NCBI RefSeq assembly: GCF_020497125.1 | Contig: NC_059077.1 | Span: 35,477,340 to 35,541,339 of the forward strand | Length of the DNA: 64,000 nucleotides | Direction of reading: 5' to 3' | DNA from: Mauremys mutica | Lineage: Eukaryota > Chordata > Testudines > Geoemydidae | Translations under genes and position numbers: made by a program | In this document: positions 55,585 to 64,000 of the stretch, in pieces | Position numbering within the stretch: the stretch's first letter is position 1 | How the letters are laid out: every line of letters starts with the position of its first letter | Notes under the pieces: model-generated | Told to the model about the DNA's origin: nothing | The model's database searches: none | Seen by the model: only the letters and a program-made list of their open reading frames with translations

Positions 55585-57295
55585 AACCCTATTAGAACAT
55601 CCAGTCCATCTCTCTAAAATAGATTTTCTAGTGTTTGGATCAGTCCTGTTTTAAAATTCTCAAAGAATGGGAATTCCACATTTTCCTTATGGAAACTATT
55701 CCTTGACTTTGGAGGTCTCATTGCCAAGATTTTCCACTTAAAATTTCCTTTTTTTAATTTCATCTAATTACCAGTAGTTACACCTCCCTGTACCATTTAT
55801 CTAAAGGGATGTGGCCTCCTTGCAAATTGAGCATCAGCCAGATCAATCCCTGGCAAGGTGCTTAAGGTAGTCTGGTTGCACGTCCATTACACGCTATCTT
55901 GTTGTGCCACTAAAGCTTTTGACACCCAGATGATTATCAGCCACGTAGCAGCATTCTTTGGTACACACACTTTGGAATTCATTGTTTTTCCATTCTAATA
56001 ATACACCCATACCAAGAAAGCACCCAAAACTGCCTCAGAGCTGATGTGGCAGTTGCTATGTTCAGCTTCAAATATCTTAATTTCTGATCTTGTCCTGCCA
56101 CTTGATATGGAGGCACCAGGACTCAAAAACGTCAATCCAATGTTCTTCAGCCTTCCTCAGCTCCCATGTTTCTTTTCCATACAATAGAGTTGGTATAACA
56201 GTGGTTCTATAGATCCACAGCTTCAAAGTAAGCTTGACATCACAATGTCATCACAAAGGCTGCTGAAGAGCCTGAAATACAGCAGCAGCTGCTGATATAC
56301 AAATGCCCACACCCTCCAGCACATATATGACACTGCCCAAATATTTAACAGTTGCCACCTGCTTGATATCTTGCCCAGTGGGATTAATACTGAGCTAGTT
56401 ATAATCTGGAGCTGGAGGCTGCTTGATGGTAATGGCCATGGACTTAGTTATCTGGATTAATAACCAAACCATATTAACATCTTGAATAAAAAATGTGGCA
56501 AAGGCTAGGATACTCAGTGAAGCTTTCGACCTGGTTGTTCCATTGTTGATCAGATCTTTACCTTGAGATCACTTTTTGAGAAGATGGCTGAATTTAATAA
56601 GCTAAGTGCAGCACCTTTTATAGACTTCTGTCAGGCCTTTGATTCAGCACATTGAGAAAGTTTGTGGGATCTGATAAGGAGACTTGGCATCTCTGGGAAG
56701 ATAGCATGATAGAAGAACTCTATAATGGAATGGAAAGCTGCACTGGAGTCAATGCCAGATACACAGGAGTTCAGCATCACTGTGTTTTATCATAATTGTT
56801 TAGTATCAGGATAGACTGGTTATGGATAAGCTTGCGGAGGTGATGTTGAGCTGAGCTCCATTCTGTTTCAAGGTCTTAAATACACTGACTTGTTGGCTCA
56901 GTCTGGTGAACCTCTGCAGCTGATGGCTGATCCGTTTGGGCAAGAAGCAGTGTGCATTAGTCTGATTATTATTAATAATTCAGATATCCTTGGTATTAAC
57001 ACCTTATAAATATTTGTAAACTTTATTAGATCAGTCTCTTAATTGTTGCTTAGCCAATCTATGTTCATTTTTATGCTCTTTAATTCTTTCCTCATAAATG
57101 AGTTCCTCCAGGCCCTTTGTACTTCTCTGAATAGCCTCCAATTTGTGAACATCTTTCTAGTAATGTGGAGCCCAAAGCTGAATGCTATGTGCCATGTACT
57201 ACTTCATTAAAACCACGTGGATGGAAACTATCTCCCACCTTCTCTATGACATTTGTGTACAGCCCAAAATAGCAATTGCCTTGTTGCAGCACAAT
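55585..57295 (-). mobile_element. Old CR1/L3-like LINE fragment, interrupted
   Basis: The 3' part lies at 55585-55805 (plus-strand text gagaat-like ccagtccatctctctaaaat and ttccttgactttgg) and the more 5' part at 57000-57295 (ctctgaatagcctccaattt, gtggagcccaaagctgaatg). Both are on the minus strand and in the right order for one CR1-type ORF2 tail. The gap is filled by the LINE fragment at 55810-56985. Confidence 0.65.
55810..56985 (-). mobile_element. LINE fragment with internal inversion (twin-priming structure)
   Basis: At 56490-56985 the plus strand encodes RT palm codons: TDQIFTLRSLFEKMAEFN, FIDFCQAFDSAH, SLWDLIRRLGISGKI and, after breaks, LYNGMESCTGVNARYTG and a decayed VLS...IDWL. At 55810-56480 the minus strand encodes the following part of such a protein, including ATVKYLGSVI (thumb region), and continues toward 55810. 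The upstream half is therefore inverted relative to the downstream half, as expected from twin priming. All parts contain stops. Confidence 0.65.
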
Positions 57296-59007
57296 AAAAA
57301 TGCAAGTAAGAAATCAGGGAGGAAATTACATAAAATACAGTTGGATTGAAAAACAATAATTCTGAGGAGGCTTAGAAGTGAAAGTGAATGACTTATTAGA
57401 TTTTAATTTGTCCTGTACTATTTTGCCCACGCTTCTAATAATTTTAAGACACATTCTGATTTTTTTGACCCAATACTTCTAGAGGGATTTTATGCTCATT
57501 TTTCAAACGTGGAGCAAAGACATGTTGACTTGCCCAACATCATAATGGAAGTCTATGACAGGGCCATGATGGTATGATTGGTACGTGTGTAGATAGCATT
57601 TAAGAGGCAAAGACTTTTTTTTCTAAATTTGAATAACCTAGAATAGACAAGTGCAGAAAAATATATATGAAATAATAGATAGTGAAATTGTTAGCTCTAA
57701 AAAAAATTGAAAGAATACATAGCAAAGATTATAGATATGAAAAACAACTCCTAGGTCAGCTAATCTTTTCCCTGTATCGTTGCTGGCTTCTTATTTATTC
57801 TTGAACATCTGTAACTGTGGTACCTCAGTGATGTTGAGAGATCACTATTACTCATACCTAAATTACATTCTCCCTCTTGTACCATTCAACCACGTAATTC
57901 TTTACTCTCATTTATATTATGAAATCTCACATCTCCACTTAGTTTTCTTTTCTCTAGGATGTACATATTAAATTCCCTTAATTTTTTTCATAAATCACAC
58001 CAAATCTAAATCTCTTTATCATCTTTTTCTCCCTTTGAGAACCACAGTTTGAGAATGACTTCTGCAAATCTATGGATTCCAGGATATGCCTTACTTTTTC
58101 CTGCCAATGGCTGTGTGAGATTATATCTAATCCATTATCACCCTCAGATCTTGCTCTCCAGACAGGGCATTTAGAAAGTACTTTTATTTATTTTAGAATT
58201 TATAAAAATGTACAAATATTATAAACATTTTGACCATTACCAATTAAAGTGAAGCTCCTCCAAGACAACATCTTAATGCATCCCACAGTTACCCTTCTTA
58301 GTCAAATTCCCTAATATAAAAGTGAACCTAACACTATGGTTTGAAAATCATCAGATACAAGCTTTGTTGAATCAAACTGGGGAAATAAATTCCAAATTCA
58401 TGGGCCTTCCACTGAGAACACTCTGCTCCTACCACTGAGAATTCACTTGTGGAAGCTGTCAGCAAAAGTGGTTGAGGTGCTCTGAAATTATCTCAAAATT
58501 AAGAGTGAGCTGAATTAGGTATGTAGAGGAAAAAGGCATTCTCTCTGATAACCGACATCCAACAAAGCACTTAAAGACCTAAATCAACTCTTTCATATAC
58601 ATCTGAAAGCAAACAGAACCCAATGCAAACTTCTGAGAACAGGTTTAATATGTTCCTCAGGGCTAACTCTGCTATGTAACTAGAAGTCACATTCTGCAGA
58701 AACAGAAACCCCTGAAAGATCTTCAAAAGTAACCCCAAGAGCAGAGCACTGCAAGAATAAACAAGTCTGGAAATCACAAAAGATATAGATAACTCTGCCA
58801 GGACTCACTATCAGACAAAAAGTCTAACAATGTCCTGGTCAGGTAAAAAGCAATAATAGTCACTAAGAATAATAATAGTCAAGAAGTCCAGAAGCACCTC
58901 TAGAGTGCAACCCTTATGGAAAATGGAGGGCACACTTCTCAATATTATCTCGGCCATACTTCCTAACGTCCTCCTCCACTGGTCTCACCACTCTCTTTTG
59001 TCTAGAG
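57296..59007. other. Intronic sequence, no gene seen
   Basis: AT-rich, with nothing recognised. Confidence 0.55.
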
Positions 59008-59229
59008 CAGTGGTCCCCAAGCTTTTACCCTGTGCCCTCCTCCCCCAGAGCCAGGACAGGGAGCAGGGCCATGACTCCAGGATGGGCAGGTACGTGGACA
59101 GAGGTAAGAGGGCTGAGACGGGGCCACAGCTGAGGGTGGATGTGGAATCCCGGGGGGGGGGCAGCAGCCGGGACCCCGGGCGAGGGCTGGCAGCCTGGGA
59201 CCCCGGGCGTGGGGCCAGTAGCTGAGCCG
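59008..59229 (+). mobile_element. hAT-like MITE fragment, GC-rich
   Basis: It starts with cagtggtccccaagctttta, very like the end of the element at 62110. The interior is GC-rich with about three imperfect copies of a unit containing ggcagccgggaccccgggcg (59160-59250). No matching right terminus or target duplication was found, so it seems truncated at the CR1 boundary. Confidence 0.5.
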
Positions 59230-59342
59230 CAGGCGTGGGGTTGGCAGCCAGGAGTTTGTAAAGGGGAGTGTGTGTGTGGTGTTCTGGTTTTGATGTTTGT
59301 GGGTTTTTATTACTATTTGACAGGAGCATAGGAGGGAAGGCT

Positions 59343-60295
59343 ATGACAGCTACAGAAGCAGCAGCAGTAGTAGGGTTCTGAAGAATGGAAGAGACAGTGA
59401 AGACAACTGGCTGTGGAAGCTGTAGGGTGTACATTATTTTGGAGAGGGTATCTGAAAGCCGCTTCATTTGTACGATGTGTTGCCTGATAGATCTGATATA
59501 GCTATACTGCAGATGTCACGAAGTTGGGAGGTACTGCCAATATGGAGGAGGACCAGAATATCATACAAGAAGGCTTCAATGACTTTGAAAACTGGAGTCA
59601 TAGAAATGGGATGAAATTTAATAATGCAAAGTGCAAGGTCATGCACGTAAGGACTAACAAGAAGCATTTGTGCTGTACACTCAGTATGTATCAGTTGGAA
59701 GCGACAGAGGAGGAAAAAGACCTGGGTGTAATCATAGGATGTCTATGAGCCTCCAATATGATGCAGCTGTGAAAAAGGCTAATGCAAACCTAGGATGCAT
59801 CAGGAGAGGTATTTCCAGTAGAGACAGGGAACTGTTAGTACCATTATACAAGATATTGGTGAGAGTTCATCTGGAATACTGTGTAGTCTGCCATGTTTAA
59901 GAAAGATTAATTCAAAGTGGAATAGGTTCAAAGAAGGGCTACTAGGATGATCAGAGGAATGGAAAATCTACCTTAAAATAGGAGACTTAAGGAGCTTGAC
60001 TTGTTTATCTTAACCAATAAAAGGCTGAAGGGAGGAATGACTGCTCTCTTTAAATAGATTAGAGGAATAAACACAAGGAAGGGAGAGGAGCTATTTAAGT
60101 TAAAGGTAGCGTTGACACAAGAACAAATGGATATAAACTGGCCATCAATAAGTTTAGGGCTGAAATTAGATGAAGGTTTCTAACCATCAAAGGAGTGAAA
60201 TTCTGCCACAGCCTTCTAAGGGGAGCAGTGGGGGCAAAAAACCGAACTGGCTTCAAGACTGAGCTTGATAAATTTATGGAGAGGGTGGTATGATG
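59343..60295 (+). pseudogene. Fused CR1 ORF1 head and ORF2 tail remnants
   Basis: The ORF1 head covers about 50 codons with the CGSC cysteine cluster and stops near 59372 and 59430. After the deletion junction the ORF2 tail shows MEEDQNIIQEGFNDFENWSH, GMKFNNAKCKVMHV, TEEEKDLGVI, AAVKKANANLGCIRRGISS and VRVHLEYCVV, broken by frameshifts. The last recognisable block is FKTELDKFMERVV near 60255-60290. It is non-functional. Confidence 0.8.
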
Positions 60296-60717
60296 GGACT
60301 GCCTACGATGGCCTGTAGCCCATTGGTGACTGCCAGTAGCAAAAATCCCCAACTGCTGGAGATGGGACAGTAGATGGGGAGGGCTCTGAGTTACTACAGA
60401 GAATTCTTTCCAAGGGGCCTGGCTGGTAGGTCTTGCCCACATACTTAGGATATAACTGAGGTCAGGCTGGAATTTTTCCCTAGGTCAGATTGGCAGAGAG
60501 CCTGGGTTTTTTTGTTTTTGTTTTTTTCCTTCCTCTGCAGCATGTGGCCTGGATCACTTGCCAGTATGAATTAGAGTAAATGGTGGATTCTCTGGAACTT
60601 GACGTCTTTAAATCAAGATCTGAGGACTTCAGGAACGCAGCCAGAGGTTATGTGCCTATTAGAGCAGTGGATGGGTGTGGTTCTGTGACCTGTGATGTGC
60701 AGAAGGTCAGACTAGAT

Positions 60718-61028
60718 CAGGGGTAGGCAACTTATGGCATGGGTGCCGAAGGTGGCACGCAAACTGATTTTCAGTGGCACTCACACTGCCCGGGTCCTGG
60801 CCACTGGTCTGGGGGGCTCTGTGTTTTAATTTAATTTTAAATGAAGCTTCTTAAATGTTTTATAAATCGTATTTACTTTACATACAACAATAGTTTAGTT
60901 ATATATTATAGACTTATGGAAAGAGACCTTCTAAAAACGTTAAAATGTATGACTGGCACACAACACCTTAAATTAGAGTGAATAAATGAAGACTCGGCAC
61001 ATCACTTCTGAAAGGTTGCTGACCCCTG
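60718..61028 (+). mobile_element. hAT-type MITE, copy 2 of family A, with perfect 8-bp target duplication
   Basis: A 311-bp element with ends caggggtaggcaac and gttgctgacccctg, excellent terminal inverted repeats. It is flanked by gactagat on both sides (60710-60717 and 61029-61036). Removing it restores the CR1 3' sequence. It is the inverted counterpart of 10351-10661 and has the same length. Confidence 0.95.
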
Positions 61029-61080
61029 GACTAGATGATCATGTTGGTCCCTTCTGGCCTTAAAGTCTATGAGTCTATAA

Positions 61081-62101
61081 GTATGGTGTACATATAGTTT
61101 AGTGTCTAAAGCTATTTTTGTTATTAAACATCCACAAAACACTTTTCTGATTTTTTTCCTGCTTGTTTTTTTGATAAGCATATTGTAATTTTATTCAGTG
61201 GAGTTACTGATGAACTCCCACAGGAGCTCACACTGGAACTGCAATGTTGGAAACTTACATTTTAGTGGTTAGTATACACACTTCATCATGACTGCATTCC
61301 ACTCTGTAATATAAATTTGATTGACTGAGCATCTAAAAGGCCTCAAAGATAATGTGGAAAATATTTTCTTACAGAAAGGTTAACTGCAACCATAATTTAA
61401 ACAGATTTTAATTTAAATTCCGTTTCCATATAGATTATAAGAATTCTGTTAACAATTAACAAAATAACCACAATTTGCACTCATTTTGCTGTCAAAGACA
61501 TTGTCAAACTTGCTGAGAGAAAAACCCCAAATGTAGTTCTTTAACTATTATCAAAAGAAAGAACACAATTAGTGCAAAGTTACCACAAGCACTCAGCAGC
61601 CCTAATTTGCAAACTACATAAAGCAGCACAAACAGGCTGGTTTTCAAGAGCCAGTCCCAGATGAACTTGAGATGAGATAAAACAGAGCACTAGGTGTTAC
61701 AGTTCTCTTACGCCAATGGCAAAACAGACTACGTCTCGCCAAAGAAATGATCTTTCCTCCATTGAGAAATGCGGCTACACAGCTGCCATATCATGTTCCT
61801 TATTTAGAAGAGTTCCTGAGAGAATGCTAGCATATTTCCTCTAAATGTGATTTAAAACTTTCAAACATATCTCACATTAGTTGGTTACTTGTGCCAGTTG
61901 GTCTGTACATAGTCAGGGATTAAGAAAATTGAAGTTTAAAAGTCAAAGTGTCTTGTTAAAAATAGAATTTGAGCAGCAATAATTGTGATGGTCTGGAATG
62001 AAATAGGAACAAAACAAATACATTATATTGTAAATGACAGTGATCCAGGAAACCAAAAGCAACTGAGAACATCATCATCTAGGAAAAAAGTTATTCCTTT
62101 G
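61081..62101. other. Intronic sequence, no gene seen
   Basis: AT-rich, with nothing recognised. Confidence 0.55.
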
Positions 62102-62109
62102 ATCAAGAG

Positions 62110-62255
62110 CAGTGGTCCCCACAGGCGTCGCTGCCGAAATGACGCCGAATTTCGGCGGCATTTCGGCGGATGCTCGACCGCCAGCCAGGACGTGGGCACA
62201 TTTAGATGCCCCCGCGGGTGCCATGGCGCCCGCGGGCACCGCGTTGGGGACCCCG
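62110..62255. mobile_element. Short hAT-type MITE with perfect 8-bp target duplication
   Basis: A 146-bp GC-rich element with ends cagtggtcccca and ttggggacccc(g). It is flanked by atcaagag at 62102-62109 and 62256-62263, an exact 8-bp duplication. A palindromic core with cccgcgggtgccatggcgcc is present. It has no coding capacity. Confidence 0.9.
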
Positions 62256-62449
62256 ATCAAGAGCATCAACCCCTTCCTATTGAACTGATATCTGACTGCT
62301 TTACTAAACATTTCGACACATTCAGAAAAATATGCCCCCAAATAACTATCAACAAACGAGCACAAATTCAGGCTTTCCCATCCCACTGCAGAGGGGAAAC
62401 AGGATGTGTGGAGCTCAGTCCAGCTCCACAGGAAACCTGTGCTCCAGTA

Positions 62450-62582
62450 CAGTGGTTTTCAGCTTTTTTTTTATTTGCGAACCCCTACAAAATTTCAAAT
62501 GGAGGTGCGAACCCCTTTGGAAATCTTAGACATAGTCTACGGACCCCCCAGGGGTCTGCAGACCACAGGTTGAAAACATTTG
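62450..62582. mobile_element. Short hAT-type MITE
   Basis: A 133-bp element with ends cagtggttttcagc and ggttgaaaacatttg. The flanks ctccagta (62442-62449) and ctctagtg (62583-62590) match at six of eight positions, consistent with an aged 8-bp duplication. The direct repeat gcgaacccct occurs twice inside (62477-62486 and 62507-62516). Confidence 0.75.
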
Positions 62583-62606
62583 CTCTAGTGTACAGCAAGG
62601 GATTAA

Positions 62607-63295
62607 GGCTATGCCTACACTTGCAGAGTTTTTGCACTGTCAGTTTCAACAGTGATCGAGAACCGGTAAAAGAAAAGCGCTGGTTTGTGTTCTTACTTAT
62701 TTCCACAGGCAGCAGATCATGTTCACATTTGCAGCACTTCCACTGCCGACGAGAACAACACACTGAGGGCAGCTATCCCACAGTGCAGCTCTCCATTTTG
62801 AGGCTAGGTCTTGTGGTAAGGGGGGGTTATCCTGGGCATCCTGGGTCCCTACACAGCCTCCTCTCCCCAAACACTGATCAGCTCTAGTAGCTCAGCATTG
62901 CTCCAAGTTTGCTCCATGAAGCAGCCATCATCACCTGGCAGGATGATGAGTGAGCACTTGCCAAGAAAAGAGGAAGGGGAGTTTCAAAGTCCCCAGGGCT
63001 TTAGAGAGGGAGGGGCGGATGTCTGTTTACCTGGCATCAGAGCAGCAGAGCTGCGGGCCAGAGTGGTCACCTAGGCACTGTGGGATATCCTCTGGAGGCT
63101 AAAAGCCGTGTAAAAAGGAAGAATGTGTCTTCACTTGCACACCACCACAAAAGTATCACTGGTAAGAGCTGTACGCCTCTTGTAGAGGTGGTTTTCTGTT
63201 TGTGGTGAAACTTCTGAGTAAGTCACTGGCAAGTGTAGACACTCCCACAGTTTTTGTGCAAAAACGGGACTTTAAATGGCAACTGTAGATATGCC
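62607..63295. mobile_element. Larger MITE with TTAA flanks
   Basis: A 689-bp element with outer ends ggctatgcctacacttg and aactgtagatatgcc, which are imperfect inverted repeats. It is flanked by ttaa on both sides (62603-62606 and 63296-63299). Inner arms also pair partly (ctatcccacagtg near 62776 and cactgtgggatatc near 63077). The TTAA flanks allow a piggyBac-like or, if only TAA is duplicated, a PIF/Harbinger-like origin. Confidence 0.7.
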
Positions 63296-63299
63296 TTAA

Positions 63300-63904
63300 G
63301 AGCATGGTAGAGGCTGACTGGTGGATTGCTACTGTGTTGATCCATCAACCATTACCAGCCATGGAGCAAAGAAGCTACCTGTATTACCCTGGAAAAGTTA
63401 CAAAATGCTCAGTCCAACAGATACATATGGAGAAATGCCAACGTCCAGTACAAGCGAGTATAGTAAAACAATGACCGGATAACACCGCTGATTGGGAACA
63501 AGGTTTGTTGAGAACTTATTTGCACTGAGACCTGGTTACTTCATTCCTCTGAAGTACTGCCCGTGGAATCTGCACTTTTGCAAATTGTTATCTAATAGTA
63601 ATGTTAGCAAAGCTCAACCTACATCTCTGAAATCTTTGTAAGCTTATCACATGTGGACACATATGGACAGTCATATGCGTTGTCATCTCTAACCACACAC
63701 CATCATCAAAGTCATATGTATGTGCAAACACCAGCCATTCTTAGCACATGGCATTGTAATAGAATTCATGACCAAAACCTCCAGCTTCTGAACAATGAGA
63801 TAAAAGAGTAACCCCAATGGCTTAGCCAGTAGTGGGATGCTGTGCAATTCAGTAAGAGACAATCGTATATTAACATATATACTAGTAGAGCAAAAATTTT
63901 TAAT
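63300..63904. other. Intronic sequence, no gene seen
   Basis: Nothing recognised. Confidence 0.55.
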
Positions 63905-64000
63905 TAAAAAAAAATGGCTTAGTGGCTAAAGCACTGGACTAACACCTGGGTTCTATTTCTGGCTCTGATACTGGCCTGTGGGGTAACTTTGGGCAAATTA
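63905..64000 (+). mobile_element. tRNA-derived SINE, cut by the window end
   Basis: Box A-like TGGCTTAGTGG at 63915-63925 and box B-like GGTTCTATTTC at 63949-63959 have tRNA spacing. The body that follows (ctgtggggtaactttgggca) is the SINE body style shared by MIR and turtle SINEs. The right end lies outside the window. Confidence 0.8.

Larger units (their letters stand above)
59230..61080 (+). mobile_element. CR1 LINE with large internal deletion and a hAT insertion
   Basis: The plus strand starts with a CR1 5' region and the first ORF1 codons (59343 onward: MTATEAAAVV, then TTGCGSC and YIILERVSES), matching ORF1 of the CR1 at 20793. At about 59508-59520 it jumps to ORF2 codons just after the RT active site (KLGGTANMEEDQNIIQEG). 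It then runs to the 3' end at about 61080. ORF1's remainder, the endonuclease and the catalytic palm are missing. A hAT MITE (60718-61028) sits near the 3' end. Confidence 0.82.

Noticed and set aside
61681..61780. Possible alternative PDE4D first exon on the minus strand (MEERSFLWRDVV then a gtaaga donor)
   Set aside because: The donor would leave phase 0 while the exon at 43558 needs two preceding bases, and the peptide matches no PDE4D isoform I know.
61985..62887. 300-codon plus-strand reading frame
   Set aside because: It runs through unique DNA and three separate MITEs. The composition is repeat-like and no domain is visible.

Overview
The window looks like a stretch of amniote nuclear DNA, most likely from a turtle (a crocodilian is the main alternative). 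It is AT-rich, has no continuous gene-sized reading frame, and is crowded with CR1-clade LINEs (3' ends carrying 'tcatagaatcatagaa' type tails), tRNA-derived SINEs and many short non-autonomous DNA transposons of the hAT type. The organism call is inference from repeat style and from the one protein-coding gene found.

The only host gene I can support is PDE4D (cAMP-specific 3',5'-cyclic phosphodiesterase 4D) on the minus strand. Four internal exons are present: 43367-43558, 21875-21911, 8942-9015 and 3180-3229. They have good acceptor and donor sites, join in one uninterrupted frame, and together encode upstream conserved region 1 (UCR1), including the protein kinase A site RRESF, plus the short link toward UCR2. 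No alternative first exon, UCR2 exon or catalytic exon was recognised. Essentially everything else is intronic sequence of this gene: introns of about 21.5 kb, 12.9 kb and 5.7 kb, plus parts of the two flanking introns.

Layout by increasing coordinate: 1-8.9 kb holds a tRNA-like SINE, the exon at 3180, a CR1 3' fragment (5.15-6.06 kb) and a decayed endonuclease/RT LINE (6.06-8.42 kb) with a short Penelope-like fragment inside it. From 8.9 to 21.9 kb is the intron between the second and third exons of the window. About two thirds of it is one near-complete CR1 (12.5 to about 20.95 kb, minus strand), split in its ORF1 esterase domain by a second, unrelated LINE of about 3.76 kb (16.03-19.79 kb, plus strand). 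From 21.9 to 43.4 kb there is a GC-rich repeat of uncertain type (24.3-27.1 kb), a hAT MITE, two CR1 fragments and another decayed LINE (37.7-38.5 kb). From 43.6 to 64 kb there are L2-like pieces, a perfect 75-bp inverted repeat at 47.3 kb, further CR1 copies, a LINE fragment with the geometry of twin-priming inversion nested in CR1 (55.6-57.3 kb), an internally deleted CR1 carrying a hAT MITE with a perfect 8-bp target duplication, and several more MITEs.

I found no bacterial-style operon, CRISPR array or novel multi-gene system. The most interesting signals are the long perfect hairpin with a hammerhead-like core, the nested LINE insertion, the inverted LINE fragment and the set of hAT MITEs with exact target duplications.
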